Assembly (NCBI RefSeq): GCF_003194585.1
Contig: NZ_QHKZ01000003.1
Location: forward strand, 1-64,000
DNA from: Nocardioides daejeonensis
Lineage (GTDB): Bacteria; Actinomycetota; Actinomycetes; Propionibacteriales; Nocardioidaceae
Reading direction: 5' to 3'
DNA: 64,000 nt
Of this stretch, positions 44,491-53,797 are shown one piece after another. The notes beneath the pieces are model-generated. The model saw only the letters and a program-made list of their open reading frames with translations, was not told where the DNA came from and did not search any database. Made by a program: the position numbers and the translations under genes. How positions within the stretch are numbered: position 1 is the stretch's first letter; each line of letters starts with the position of its first letter.

Positions 44491-47037
44491 CTACTCGTCA
44501 GCGATGGCCTGCAGCACGTCGAGCTTCGCAGCGCGACGCGCCGGAAGCACCGCGGCCAAGACCCCGACCAGCAGGGAGACCACCAAGAAGCCGCCGAGCT
44601 GCACGACCGGGATCGAGATGACCTCGAGCCCCTCGTCGGCGAGATCGGTGAGCAGGACCCAGCCGAAGACCAGGCCGAGCACCACTCCCAGGAGCGCCCC
44701 GAGGAAGGAGATGACCATCGACTCCAGACGGATCATCCGACGCAGCTGCCGGCGCGAGAGCCCGATCGCCCGGAGCAGCCCGATCTCCCGGGTCCGCTCG
44801 ATCACCGAGAGCGCCAGGGTGTTGACGATCCCGAGCACGGCGATCACCAGTGCGAGGGCGAGCAGGCCGTAGATGAGCGTGAGCAGTTGGTCGATGGGCC
44901 CACGGGCCTCCTCGGCCAGCCCCTCCTGGTCCTTGACCGAGAGCATCTTCTGCTTCTCCACCAGCCGGTCGAGGCCGGAGCGCACCGCCTGCCGATCCGC
45001 GCCGTCGGCGAGGCCGACGAAGACGAAGTTGTCGACCGGCTGGTAGCCGGCCTTCGCGAACGTCTCCATCCCCATGAGGTACCCGCCGTCGAGCAGCGGG
45101 TTGTCTGCATAGATCCCCGACACCGTGAAGGCGACCGTGCCGGCCGGCACGTCGATCCGCACCCGGTCGCCGAGCGCGAGACCCTCGTCGTCGGCGACGC
45201 TCTCGGAGATCAGGAGGTTGCGCTTGGTCGTCAGCGAAGACAGCTCGCCCTGCTTCAACTGGACGTCGAGAGTGTCGGTCAGGGTCGCCGGGTCGACTCC
45301 CTGCACCAGCAGCAGGTCGCCGCCTCGCTCGGCGTACTGGAACCGGATCCGCGTGACCGAGTCGACGCCGTCGAGCTCCGCAGCGCGGTCGGCGATGCTC
45401 GGCGAGAACCCCAGCGCGAAGACATTGGAGATCACGTAGTCGCCGACGAAGTTCTCCGATACCGCGCGATCGACACTTGCCTTCGCCGACGACCCGACGA
45501 TCGCCATCGTCGTGCACAGCGCCAAGCCGATCATCAGCGCGGACGCGGTGGCCGCCGTACGCCGGGGGTTCCGCTGCAGGTTCTGACCAGCCAACTGGCC
45601 GACCATCCCGTGGGTGCGCCGGAAGAGCGCGTGGGCTCCACCCAGCACCGGTCGCGCCAGCACGGGACTCGCCGCAGCCACGCCAAGCAGGACGGCCAGT
45701 GCGCCGACCCCGAGCAGGTAGCCGGCGAACGGCGGGCTCCCGAAGAGCGCGAGGCCGATCCCGACCCCACCCAGCACCACCGCGAGCGTGCCGATCAGGA
45801 AGCGTCGCCGCAGGGTCGTCTCAGGCAGGGCGATGTCGTCGCGCAGGGCCGCGACCGGCGGGATCTTGCCGGTACGACGCGCCGGAAGCCACGCCGCGAC
45901 CATCGTGACGCCCACCCCGATGGCGAGGGCAGCGAGGACCGTGGTCAGGTCGAAGACCATCGGGGTGGTGGAGAGATCGAGCCCGAACTGCGCGAAGACG
46001 AGCCGGATCCCCAGGAAGAGCAGCACACCGAGCCCCAGGCCGAGTCCGGCTCCGACGAGGCCGAGGACCGCGGCCTCCACGAGCACCATCCACTTCACCT
46101 GGCGGCGTGAGGCACCGAGCGCGCGCAACAGCGCCAGCTCGCGGCTGCGCTGGGCGACGAGGATCGAGAAGGTGTTGACGATGAGGAAGGAGCCCACCAC
46201 GAGCGCGATCACCGCGAAGATCAGCAGGAAGGTCGTGATGAAGCTGAGTTGGTCGAGGAGCGCGGAGGCGGCCTCGTCGGCCGCGACGTCACCGGTCACC
46301 GCCTCCAGACCTGGCGGGAGCACCTCCGCGACCCGCTCGCGCAGCTCCTCCTGGGTGACCCCCGGCTCCGCGGTCACCCAATAGTCGTTGTAGGCGTCCT
46401 TGCCGTCGAGGAAGAGCTCCTGGGCGGTGCGGGTGTCGAAGGCGGTGAAGGTGGCCCCGTTGAGCGAGCCGCCATGCCCGAAGCCCAGGATTCCGACCAC
46501 CGTGACCTCGAGCTCGGGGGTCTTCGTGGTGGTGACCAGCGGGACGGTGTCGCCGATGGAGTAGCCCGCCTTCTCTGCGGTGAGATCGTCCAGCGCGACC
46601 TCGCCCGCCTTCTCCGGCATCCTTCCCTCGAGGAGCTCGAGCCCTTCGAGGCCATGACCGGCCGGGGCATCCGAGTAGTTGCCACCGAGCGCGGGTGGCC
46701 CGCTGCCGCCGACCGGCTGCCCGTTCTCACCGATGACGTAGACGCCGACCGTGGTGATGTTGCCGTCGGCCCGGGCCGCACCGTCGACGGCCGCCAGCTC
46801 CTCCTGCAGGCTGGCCGGGATCGTGACCGTGGACGGTGCCATGGCATCACCGGAGCCGGCCGGACGCACCACGACATCGCCGACGGTGCTGGCGAAGAGA
46901 GCCGTGAACGAACGGTTCAGCGTGTCGCCGAAGATGAGTGAGCCGCTGACGAAACCGACGCCGAGAACGATCGCGAACGTGCTCATCAACAGACGCAGCT
47001 TGCGTCCCAGCAGCGACTTGAGAGCGGCCCTCAACAT
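44491..47037 (-). CDS. FtsX-family ABC transporter permease (two FtsX units)
   Basis: This is an 848-residue membrane protein with an N-terminal helix (LLMSTFAIVLGVGFVSGSLI), a large periplasm-facing MacB-like domain, three helices with SILVAQRSRELALLRALGAS, a second soluble domain and a final three-helix FtsX unit with ERTREIGLLRAIGLSRRQLR. This double arrangement is typical of LolE/MacB-like permeases of Gram-positive bacteria, which move lipoproteins, peptides or lipids or drive cell-wall enzymes. The ATG overlaps the stop of the ATPase gene by one base. The substrate is unknown. Confidence 0.92.
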   Translation of the reverse strand: MLRAALKSLLGRKLRLLMSTFAIVLGVGFVSGSLIFGDTLNRSFTALFASTVGDVVVRPAGSGDAMAPSTVTIPASLQEELAAVDGAARADGNITTVGVYVIGENGQPVGGSGPPALGGNYSDAPAGHGLEGLELLEGRMPEKAGEVALDDLTAEKAGYSIGDTVPLVTTTKTPELEVTVVGILGFGHGGSLNGATFTAFDTRTAQELFLDGKDAYNDYWVTAEPGVTQEELRERVAEVLPPGLEAVTGDVAADEAASALLDQLSFITTFLLIFAVIALVVGSFLIVNTFSILVAQRSRELALLRALGASRRQVKWMVLVEAAVLGLVGAGLGLGLGVLLFLGIRLVFAQFGLDLSTTPMVFDLTTVLAALAIGVGVTMVAAWLPARRTGKIPPVAALRDDIALPETTLRRRFLIGTLAVVLGGVGIGLALFGSPPFAGYLLGVGALAVLLGVAAASPVLARPVLGGAHALFRRTHGMVGQLAGQNLQRNPRRTAATASALMIGLALCTTMAIVGSSAKASVDRAVSENFVGDYVISNVFALGFSPSIADRAAELDGVDSVTRIRFQYAERGGDLLLVQGVDPATLTDTLDVQLKQGELSSLTTKRNLLISESVADDEGLALGDRVRIDVPAGTVAFTVSGIYADNPLLDGGYLMGMETFAKAGYQPVDNFVFVGLADGADRQAVRSGLDRLVEKQKMLSVKDQEGLAEEARGPIDQLLTLIYGLLALALVIAVLGIVNTLALSVIERTREIGLLRAIGLSRRQLRRMIRLESMVISFLGALLGVVLGLVFGWVLLTDLADEGLEVISIPVVQLGGFLVVSLLVGVLAAVLPARRAAKLDVLQAIADE

Positions 47038-47798
47038 CAGTCGGACTCCGCGGCACGCGCCACCTGGGCGGCGGTCATCGCCGTCATCACCTCGAGCACC
47101 TGCTCGCGGTCGGGATGTCGCAGCTCGTCGACCACCGTGCCGTCAGCAAGGAAGAGCACCCGGTCGGTATGGGCTGCCGCCACGGGGTCATGGGTCACCA
47201 TGACGATCGTCTGCCCATGCTGGTCGACGCTCCGGCGCAGCAGGTTGAGCACCTCTGCCCCGGACTGCGAGTCGAGGTTGCCCGTGGGCTCGTCGGCGAA
47301 GACGATCGAGGGGCGGCTGACCAGCGCCCGGGCCACCGCTACCCGCTGCTGTTGGCCGCCGGAGAGCTCCTTGGGCTTGTGATGCAGTCGGTCCCCGAGG
47401 CCCACGGTCTCGATCACCGAGTCGAACCACGCCTTCTCCGGGCTCCGGCCGGCGATGCTGAGCGGCAGCAGGATGTTCTCCCGTGCCGTCAGGGTCGGCA
47501 CCAGGTTGAACGACTGGAAGATGAAACCGATCTCGTCACGGCGGAGCCGGGTCAGCTCGTTGTCGGACAGACCGTTGAGCACCGTGCTGCCGAGCCGGAC
47601 CTCCCCGCTGTCGGCAGTGTCGAGCGCCGCACAGCAGTGCATCAACGTCGACTTCCCCGAACCACTCGGGCCCATCACCGCCGTGAACTCGCCCGCCGCG
47701 AACTCGACGGTGACGTCGTCGAGGGCACGGACCTGGGCGTTGCCGGCACCGTAGGTCTTCGTCAGGTGGACCACCCGGGCGGCTGCTTCGCTCGTCAT
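47037..47798 (-). CDS. ABC transporter ATP-binding protein, LolD/MacB type
   Basis: The 253-residue ATPase has Walker A MGPSGSGKSTLMHC, the MacB/LolD-type segment ELTRLRRDEIGFIFQSFNLVP, signature LSGGQQQRVAVARAL and Walker B IVFADEPTGNLDS. It drives the FtsX permease encoded directly downstream. The two genes form an operon whose promoter lies between 47799 and alkB. Confidence 0.94.
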   Translation of the reverse strand: MTSEAAARVVHLTKTYGAGNAQVRALDDVTVEFAAGEFTAVMGPSGSGKSTLMHCCAALDTADSGEVRLGSTVLNGLSDNELTRLRRDEIGFIFQSFNLVPTLTARENILLPLSIAGRSPEKAWFDSVIETVGLGDRLHHKPKELSGGQQQRVAVARALVSRPSIVFADEPTGNLDSQSGAEVLNLLRRSVDQHGQTIVMVTHDPVAAAHTDRVLFLADGTVVDELRHPDREQVLEVMTAMTAAQVARAAESD

Positions 47799-47918
47799 GG
47801 GCTCACGCTAGCCGTGCCCTGCGACACCCACACCCGGGTTCCCCCTGGCGCGCCCCTGACTCGTGCCCACTGCCCGCGATCCGCCGCGCCGACGGCCTGA
47901 CGCGCCGCGCCGCGGGAT

Positions 47919-47934
47919 ACGAACACCTGTTCGA
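47919..47934. promoter_or_regulatory. LexA (SOS) box upstream of alkB
   Basis: ACGAACACCTGTTCGA matches the actinobacterial/Bacillus SOS consensus TCGAAC-N4-GTTCGA at 11 of the 12 fixed bases. It overlaps the expected -35 region of the alkB promoter (-10 at 47944-47949), so LexA bound here would block transcription. It also lies 121 bases from the start of the divergent ABC ATPase gene. Confidence 0.8.
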
Positions 47935-47943
47935 TTCGTTCGC

Positions 47944-47949
47944 TAGCAT
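47944..47949 (+). promoter_or_regulatory. Candidate -10 box of alkB (leaderless)
   Basis: TAGCAT ends 6 bases before the alkB ATG, the spacing of leaderless actinobacterial promoters. The -35 region falls inside the LexA box. Confidence 0.6.
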
Positions 47950-47955
47950 GGCCGT

Positions 47956-48579
47956 ATGGCCCTCGACCTCCAGGCGTCCCTCTTCGACCAGGCCGATGCC
48001 CCGACGGTGGGCGACCTGACGCCCACGCGACGGACCGAGCTCGGCTCGGGAGCCTGGGTCGATGTCCGACCCAACTGGCTGGGTGGCGCCGACGAGCTGC
48101 TCTCGGCACTGGTCCGGGACGTGCCGTGGCGGGCCGAGCGACGCACGATGTGGGAGCGCGAGGTCGACGTGCCGCGGCTCGTGCACACCTACCATCCGGG
48201 CGACGCGCTCCCCCACCCCGCACTGGCCGAGGCCCGGGACGCGCTCAGCCGCCACTACCTGCCCGAGCTCGGCGAGCCGTTCGTGAGCGCAGGATGCTGC
48301 AACTACCGCGACGGCAACGACTCCGTCGCCTGGCACGGCGACACGCTCGGCCGAGGTCGCCATCACGACACGATGGTGGCGATCGTCAGCTTCGGCAATC
48401 CACGCCGGCTCGCCCTCCGGCCCCGCGGTGGCGGCGCTTCGATCGGCTTCACGATGGGTCACGGCGACCTGCTGGTGATGGGCGGGTCCTGCCAACGCAC
48501 CTGGGAGCATGCCGTCCCGAAGGCGGCCGGTGCTGGACAACGGATCTCGGTCCAGTTCCGCCCGCTCCACGTCTTCTGA
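47956..48579 (+). CDS. alkB: AlkB-type 2-oxoglutarate/Fe(II) DNA repair dioxygenase
   Basis: The 207-residue enzyme directly reverses N-alkyl damage (such as 1-methyladenine and 3-methylcytosine) in DNA or RNA by oxidation. The iron ligands H127 and D129 (AWHGD) and H185 (WEHAV) and the 2-oxoglutarate arginines R196 and R202 (RISVQFRPL) are all present. The N-terminus matches the actinobacterial AlkB branch (LDLQASLFDQ). There is no adjacent ada gene. A LexA box overlaps its promoter, so it is likely induced by DNA damage through SOS. Confidence 0.93.
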   Translation: MALDLQASLFDQADAPTVGDLTPTRRTELGSGAWVDVRPNWLGGADELLSALVRDVPWRAERRTMWEREVDVPRLVHTYHPGDALPHPALAEARDALSRHYLPELGEPFVSAGCCNYRDGNDSVAWHGDTLGRGRHHDTMVAIVSFGNPRRLALRPRGGGASIGFTMGHGDLLVMGGSCQRTWEHAVPKAAGAGQRISVQFRPLHVF

Positions 48580-48610
48580 CCCGGTCGGCGACCGGCCCAC
48601 ACCGACAGCA

Positions 48611-48647
48611 CCGTACGCGCCGGCCACCTGCCGACTTCGGCGTACGG
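48611..48647. terminator. Hairpin between alkB and the convergent flavoprotein gene
   Basis: Arms 48611-48618 and 48640-48647 are an exact 8-bp inverted repeat (CCGTACGC/GCGTACGG) with a 21-base loop. It lies between two converging stops and may terminate both. Confidence 0.5.
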
Positions 48648-48660
48648 CGCTCTGCGGGCC

Positions 48661-49035
48661 CTAGCCGACCGGCGCGCAGTCCTGACCGCAGCCGTCGCCG
48701 CCCACCGGCCCTTCCGCATGGGCCGCCGGCCGGTGCAGGACGGCGTGCTCGACGGTGATCACCACATCGTCGCCTTCGACGTCGGCCTGGCCGTCTACGA
48801 GCAGGCTGTAGCCGTGGTGCTCGTGCGGCGGGAAGACCAGCGTCACGGCTGCGTTGACGGCGAGGTTCGCCAGCGTGCCGCGGCCTGGGCCGACAACGCG
48901 AACCGAGCCATCCTCAGCCACCTCGGGATCGACAGTGACGACCTTGACCCGCGGGGACGACGTACTGAGGAGGTAGGCGGAGCCGAAGTCGGCGCAGGCG
49001 GCGCGGAGGTCGGCGGGGGCCACCGGGATGCTCAT
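48661..49035 (-). CDS. Pyridoxamine 5'-phosphate oxidase-fold protein
   Basis: This 124-residue protein has the split-barrel FMN-binding fold: ADFGSAYLLSTSSPRVKVVTVD, GRGTLANLAVNAAVTLVFPP and HHGYSLLVDGQADVEGDDV (each within residues ~8-95). Such proteins bind FMN, F420 or haem. The specific role is unknown. The C-terminal tail is rich in Gly and His. It is oriented with the CODH-like cluster, but a strong terminator (49083-49108) lies between them. Confidence 0.75.
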   Translation of the reverse strand: MSIPVAPADLRAACADFGSAYLLSTSSPRVKVVTVDPEVAEDGSVRVVGPGRGTLANLAVNAAVTLVFPPHEHHGYSLLVDGQADVEGDDVVITVEHAVLHRPAAHAEGPVGGDGCGQDCAPVG

Positions 49036-49082
49036 GCTCCTACGGTAGCCCCGGCGTACGACGACGCCCAGACTCCGACGAC

Positions 49083-49108
49083 CCGGCGGGGAGAAGGCTC
49101 CCCGCCGG
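49083..49108 (-). terminator. Terminator of the CODH-like operon
   Basis: Arms 49083-49093 and 49098-49108 form an 11-bp GC-rich stem with a 4-base loop, 31 bases after the coxG stop on the minus strand. Confidence 0.8.
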
Positions 49109-49139
49109 CTCGCCGGTGACCTGGATCCAGGCCCGCGCG

Positions 49140-49859
49140 CTAGGAACGCCTGCGGCGGAGGATCCAGAGGAGGAGCGCGAGGACGCCCAGGCCCGCAGCC
49201 ACCTGCTTGCCGTAGGTCTTCAGCAGGATCGGCAGGACGGTCGCGCCGAGATCGAGGCTGTCGTCCGCGGGCGCGGGCGCGGGCGCAGGGGTCGCACGCG
49301 GCGGCGCCGGGGTCGGACCCGCGTCGCCGGCGGCAGAGCCGGTCACCACCGGGGCGATCGCCCCGGCGGCCTCCGCCACCGGCTCCGTCGTGGAGTCGGC
49401 GGTCTCCACCTGGACGGGCGCGGTCATCCGCTGACGCAGGCAGTCGACGAACTGGCCCAGCAGCTTGTCGCTGACGTCCTGGATCACTCCGCGACCGAAC
49501 TGCGCCGGCTTGCCGGTGATCGCCAGGTCGGTGACCACACGCACCGTGGTGCCGCCCTCGACCTCGGTCATGGTGAGGTCGACGTTGGCCCCCGCGGTCC
49601 CGTTGCCGCGCTTGTCTTTGCCCTTCGCCTCGATCTTCATCGTCCGAGACGCCTCGTCCTTCTCGGTGAAGTGACCCGCACCGTTGTAGACGAGCGCGAT
49701 CGGGCCGAGCTTGACCTTGACCGATCCCTCGAACGAGTCGCCCTCGACACCGGTCACCACCGCACCCGGGAAACACTGGGCGACGGAGGCGATGTCGGTG
49801 ATGGCATCCCACGTCTCCGCGACACCGGCGGGGACGGTGAACTCATGGGTCAGGTCCAC
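49140..49859 (-). CDS. coxG: CoxG-type SRPBCC protein with membrane anchor
   Basis: The 239-residue protein has an SRPBCC domain (residues ~1-150; DLTHEFTVPAGVAETWDAI, FPGAVVTGVEGDSFEG), an Ala/Pro linker, and a C-terminal membrane segment (AAGLGVLALLLWILRRRRS). In Oligotropha/Afipia, CoxG helps to attach CO dehydrogenase to the membrane, which fits the anchor here. It is the last gene of the operon, 4 bases after coxM. Confidence 0.87.
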   Translation of the reverse strand: MDLTHEFTVPAGVAETWDAITDIASVAQCFPGAVVTGVEGDSFEGSVKVKLGPIALVYNGAGHFTEKDEASRTMKIEAKGKDKRGNGTAGANVDLTMTEVEGGTTVRVVTDLAITGKPAQFGRGVIQDVSDKLLGQFVDCLRQRMTAPVQVETADSTTEPVAEAAGAIAPVVTGSAAGDAGPTPAPPRATPAPAPAPADDSLDLGATVLPILLKTYGKQVAAGLGVLALLLWILRRRRS

Positions 49860-49863
49860 GGGC

Positions 49864-50718
49864 TCACACTCCAGCCGCGGCGAGCACCGCTCGCCGAGTC
49901 AGCACCGTCGCGAGGTGACGGCGATAGTCGGCGTCGCCGTTGAGGTCCGACGGCGGGTTGGTGCCCTCCGCGGCTGCCGCAGCAGCCGCGGCCACCGCCT
50001 CCTCGGTCGCCGGTTGCCCGACGAGCGCGGCTTCGACAGCCCGGGCGCGCAACGGCGTCGAGCCCATGTTGGTCAGGCCGATGCGCGCCTCCGCAATGGC
50101 TCCTCCCTCGGTGCGGACCGTCGCCGCGACCGCGACGATCGGCCACTGGTGGGCGACCCGCACGAACTTCTCGTAGTGCGCTCCCCAACCGGTGTGCTTG
50201 GGGATGCGCACCGCGGTGAGGATCTCGTCGTCGCCGATCGCGGTGGTGAAGAGGTCCTCGAAGAAGTCGTCGGCGCCCACGCGCCGCTCGCCCCCAGCCC
50301 CGCTGATGACGAACTCCGCACCCAGCGCCATGGCCGGAGCGCCGAGGTCGCCGGCCGGGTCAGCGTGCGCCAACGCACCGCCGAAGGTGCCACGGTGCCG
50401 CACCTGCGCGTCCGCGAGGTGCTCCATGGCTCGGCTGACCAACGCCGCATGCTCGGCGACCATCGGGTCCTTGCTGACGTCGTCGTGCGTGGTCATGGCG
50501 CCGATCACGAGGGCGTCACCGTCATCGCGTACGCCGCGCAGCGTGTCGATGCGCCCGAGATCGACGACCAGCTCCGGCGCGTTCAGACGCATCCGCAGCA
50601 CCGGCAGCAGGCTCTGGCCACCGGCGATGATCTTGGCGTCGTCGCCGTGCTGGGCAAGCAGTGCGAGCGCCTCCTCCACGCTGGTCGGGGCGACGTAGTC
50701 GAACTGTGCGGGGATCAC
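49864..50718 (-). CDS. coxM: CODH-like medium subunit (FAD-binding)
   Basis: The 284-residue flavoprotein subunit passes electrons from the FeS centres to an acceptor. It has the FAD-binding motif AKIIAGGQSLLPVLRMRL and the second motif RHRGTFGGALAHADPAGD, both typical of CoxM and the xanthine oxidase medium subunit. The GTG start overlaps the coxL stop by four bases (GTGA). It ends in an Ala-rich tail. Confidence 0.92.
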   Translation of the reverse strand: MIPAQFDYVAPTSVEEALALLAQHGDDAKIIAGGQSLLPVLRMRLNAPELVVDLGRIDTLRGVRDDGDALVIGAMTTHDDVSKDPMVAEHAALVSRAMEHLADAQVRHRGTFGGALAHADPAGDLGAPAMALGAEFVISGAGGERRVGADDFFEDLFTTAIGDDEILTAVRIPKHTGWGAHYEKFVRVAHQWPIVAVAATVRTEGGAIAEARIGLTNMGSTPLRARAVEAALVGQPATEEAVAAAAAAAAEGTNPPSDLNGDADYRRHLATVLTRRAVLAAAGV

Positions 50719-53243
50719 TGGCCGGCTCCTTCCGTGCGGTCGGCAGTGCCGGACATGCCGGTCTCCGCCGAGAAGTGCGGGGCGGCAGCCCCTTCGGTGG
50801 ACGCTGCTCCGGCGCCCTGGATCGCCTTCCACACCCGCTCGGGGGTGCAGGGCATCTGGATGTCGGTGACGCCGAAGGGACGCAGCGCATCGACCACGGC
50901 GTTGACGACCGCGGGAGTCGAGGCGATGGTGCCCGCCTCACCGACCCCCTTCGTGCCCAGGGTGTTGGTGAGTGCCGGGGTCGTGGTGTGGCCGACGTCG
51001 AAGGAGATCGTGTCGGCCGAGGTCGGCACCAGGTAGTCGACGAAGGACGCCGAGACCAGGGTGCCGGCGTCGTCGTACACCGCCTCCTCCCACAGCGCTT
51101 GGGCGATGCCCTGCACCAGGCCACCGTGCACCTGACCGGCAGCGATCAGCGGGTTGATCACGTTGCCGATGTCATCGACACAGGTGTACTTGCGCATCTT
51201 GATCGCGCCGGTCTCCGTGTCGATCTCCACGGCACACAAGTGGGTGCCGTGGGGGTAGTTGAAGTTCACCGGGTCGTAGGTGGCGTCGGAGTCCAGCGAC
51301 GGCTCCACCCCGTCGGGCAGGTTGTGGGCCGCGAACGTGGCCAAGGCGATCTCGCCGATCGCCAGGCCCTGGTCGGTGCCACGCACCGTGAAGCGGCCGC
51401 CGGAGAACTCGAGGTCGTCGACCGACGCCTCCATCAGGTGTGCCGCGATCGGCTTGGCCTTCTCGATCACCTTGTCGACAGCGCGCACCAGCGCCTCGCC
51501 CCCGACGACCAGCGAGCGTGATCCGTAGGTGTCCAGACCCTTGTGGGAGATCGCCGTGTCACCGTGCAGCACCTCCACGTCCTCGAAGGCGATGCCCAGC
51601 CGGTCGGCGACGATCTGGCTGAACGCCGTCTCGTGGCCCTGGCCGTGGGCCGAGGCTCCGGTGATCACCTCCACCTTGCCGGTCGGGAGCATCCGCACCG
51701 ACGCGTGCTCCCAGCCGCCCGCCCCGTAGTCGAGCGAACCGAGCACCCGCGACGGCGCGAGACCGCACATCTCCGTGAAGGTCGAGACCCCGATGCCGAG
51801 CTGCACCCGGTCCCCGGAGTCACGGCGGCGGGCCTGCTCGGCCCGCAGCTCGTCGTACCCGAAGCTGGCCATCGCCTGCGCCGTCGCCGCCTCGTAGTTG
51901 CCGGAGTCGTACTCCAGCCCGGCAACGGTGGTGAACGGGAACTCCTCGTGCTTGATCCAGTTCCTCTCCCTCACCTTGATCGGGTCCTCGCCCAGCTCCG
52001 CGGCGAGCTCGTCCATCATGCGCTCGATGCCGAAGGTCGCCTCCGGCCTGCCGGCGCCGCGGTAGGCGTCGGTCCAGGTCTTGTTGGTGAGCACCGTCTG
52101 CACCTGGAAGTGGTAGGCGGGGAACTTGTAGATCGCGTTGAACATGAAGGCGCCGAGCACCGGCACGCCGCCGCCGATCAGGGAGACGTAGGAGCCGAGG
52201 TCGGCCAGCAGGTCGACCTTGAACCCGGTGACGACGCCCTCCTTGGTCGCCGACAGGGTGAGCCGCTGCCACTGGTCACGGCCGTGGTGCCCGGCCATCA
52301 GGGACTCCGAGCGGGTCTCGGTGTACTTGACCGGCTTGCCCAGCCTGCGGGCGATGACCATCGCCAGGAACTCCTCCGGGGTGGTCTGCAGCTTGCCACC
52401 GAAGCCACCTCCGACATCGGGCGCGATGACCCGGACCTTCGACTCCGGCACGCCGAGCACGGCGGCCAGCAGGAACCGCAGGATGTGCGGGATCTGGGTG
52501 GCCGACCACATGGTGATCTGCTCGCCGGTCGGGTCCACCACGACGGAGCGCGGCTCCATGAACGCCGGGATGAGTCGCTGCTGGCGGAACTCACGCTCGA
52601 TCACGATGCCATCGGTGCGCGCGGCGGCGATGGCCTCCTCCACGTTGCCGCCGGTGCCGGCCTCGGCCGAGTCGAAGACCCAGAGCGCCGACTTGTTGGT
52701 GCCGAGCTCCGGGTGGGCGAGCACCTTGTCTTCAGCAGCCTCCTTCAGATCGAGTGCGGCGGGCAGCTCTTCGTAGTCCACGTCGACGAGCTCGGCCGCG
52801 TCGCGTGCCTCGGCAGCGCTCCGGGCGACGATCACCGCGACGATCTCGCCGGCGAAGGTGACCCGGTCGGCCGGCATCGGCGGATGCGCAGGCGCCACCT
52901 GGTCGGGGGTGATCGGCCACGCGTTGGGCAGAGCACCCTGCTCGTCGGCCAGGTCGGCCCCCGTGAACACCGCGACCACGTTGGTCGCCGCCTTGGCCTC
53001 GCTGGTGTCGATGCGGGTGATCTTGGCGTGCGCGAAGGGACTGCGCACCATCGCCATGTGCAGCATCCCCGGAAGCACGATGTTGTCGGTCCACCGGGTC
53101 CGGCCGGTGATCAGCCGAGCGTCCTCCTTGCGGCGCCGCTCGCGACCGATCTCCCGCCCGGTGGTCGAGCCTGTCGCTTCGGTGGTCGAGCCTGTCGCTT
53201 CGGTGGTCGAGCCTGTCGAGACCTCGTCCTGCGTCGCGGTCAT
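50715..53243 (-). CDS. coxL: Form II CODH-like large subunit (molybdenum hydroxylase)
   Basis: This 842-residue molybdopterin subunit carries the active site. The loop [11 protein letters not shown] has the motif AYRGAGR (393-399), which defines form II enzymes; form I CO dehydrogenases have AYXCSFR, so true CO oxidation is not assured and aldehydes or similar substrates are possible. GVGEAGT near the C-terminus contains the catalytic glutamate. GGGFGGKLQ and [12 protein letters not shown] bind the cofactor. The N-terminus holds an odd repeat TGSTTEA encoded by 53160-53222. The ATG at 53243 overlaps the coxS stop by four bases. Confidence 0.93.
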   Translation of the reverse strand: MTATQDEVSTGSTTEATGSTTEATGSTTGREIGRERRRKEDARLITGRTRWTDNIVLPGMLHMAMVRSPFAHAKITRIDTSEAKAATNVVAVFTGADLADEQGALPNAWPITPDQVAPAHPPMPADRVTFAGEIVAVIVARSAAEARDAAELVDVDYEELPAALDLKEAAEDKVLAHPELGTNKSALWVFDSAEAGTGGNVEEAIAAARTDGIVIEREFRQQRLIPAFMEPRSVVVDPTGEQITMWSATQIPHILRFLLAAVLGVPESKVRVIAPDVGGGFGGKLQTTPEEFLAMVIARRLGKPVKYTETRSESLMAGHHGRDQWQRLTLSATKEGVVTGFKVDLLADLGSYVSLIGGGVPVLGAFMFNAIYKFPAYHFQVQTVLTNKTWTDAYRGAGRPEATFGIERMMDELAAELGEDPIKVRERNWIKHEEFPFTTVAGLEYDSGNYEAATAQAMASFGYDELRAEQARRRDSGDRVQLGIGVSTFTEMCGLAPSRVLGSLDYGAGGWEHASVRMLPTGKVEVITGASAHGQGHETAFSQIVADRLGIAFEDVEVLHGDTAISHKGLDTYGSRSLVVGGEALVRAVDKVIEKAKPIAAHLMEASVDDLEFSGGRFTVRGTDQGLAIGEIALATFAAHNLPDGVEPSLDSDATYDPVNFNYPHGTHLCAVEIDTETGAIKMRKYTCVDDIGNVINPLIAAGQVHGGLVQGIAQALWEEAVYDDAGTLVSASFVDYLVPTSADTISFDVGHTTTPALTNTLGTKGVGEAGTIASTPAVVNAVVDALRPFGVTDIQMPCTPERVWKAIQGAGAASTEGAAAPHFSAETGMSGTADRTEGAGQ
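53160..53222. repeat. Three 21-bp repeats inside the start of coxL
   Basis: Units 53160-53180, 53181-53201 and 53202-53222 are tandem; the first two are identical and the third differs at its end. Each contains the core GGTGGTCGAGCCTGTCG. They encode ~21 residues (STGSTTEA repeated) before the first conserved coxL residues. Similar intergenic sequences recur in related actinobacteria as far as I recall. Confidence 0.85.
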
Positions 53244-53710
53244 GCCGTCACCTCCCCACCAGCCGCGTGCTGCACGGCACGCACGATGTTGTGGTAGCCG
53301 GTGCACCGGCAGAGGTTGCCCTCCAAGCCGATCCGGATCTCTTCCTCGGTCGGCTTGGGGTTCTCCTGCAGCAGGTCGACCGACCGCATGATCATCCCCG
53401 GTGTGCAGAAGCCGCACTGCAGACCGTGGCACTCCCGGAACGCCTCTTGGACCGGGTGCAGCTCACCGTCCTTCGCGAGGCCCTCGATCGTGGTGACCTC
53501 GGCGCCGTCGGCCTGGACGGCGAGCATGTTGCAGCTCTTCACGCTCCGGCCGTTCACATGAACGGTGCAGGCGCCACAGTTGCTGGTGTCGCACCCGATG
53601 ACGGTGCCGGTCTTGCCGAGCTTCTCTCGGAGGTACTGCACAAGCAGCATGCGGGGTTCGACGTCATCGGCGACGGAGGCCCCGTCGACGGTCAGCTTGA
53701 TCCTGGTCAT
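53240..53710 (-). CDS. coxS: CODH-like small subunit with two [2Fe-2S] clusters
   Basis: The 156-residue electron-transfer subunit has a plant-ferredoxin-type cluster bound by C40, C45, C48 and C60 ([12 protein letters not shown]) and a second cluster bound by C99, C102, C134 and C136 ([16 protein letters not shown]). The ATG at 53710 is chosen because AGGAG lies 7 bases upstream; a longer frame adds only 12 residues. It is the first structural subunit gene, and overlaps coxL by four bases. Confidence 0.94.
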   Translation of the reverse strand: MTRIKLTVDGASVADDVEPRMLLVQYLREKLGKTGTVIGCDTSNCGACTVHVNGRSVKSCNMLAVQADGAEVTTIEGLAKDGELHPVQEAFRECHGLQCGFCTPGMIMRSVDLLQENPKPTEEEIRIGLEGNLCRCTGYHNIVRAVQHAAGGEVTA

Positions 53711-53797
53711 GGACGACTCCTGGGACGGGAACGTGACGTTGGTCACGCTAGTGATCCGCAGGTTGGGATCAGGTTGGTCGCCCAGGCAAGGGCACCC

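Noticed and set aside
44479..46110. 543-codon open frame on the plus strand
   Set aside because: It is antisense to the FtsX-type permease and has shadow-frame composition.
53160..53222. CRISPR-like or phase-variable promoter repeat
   Set aside because: The units are in frame within coxL (21 bases each) and keep the reading frame, so they are coding repeats.
50715..53243. Genuine form I CO dehydrogenase
   Set aside because: The active-site loop is AYRGAGR (form II), not AYXCSFR with the copper-binding cysteine.
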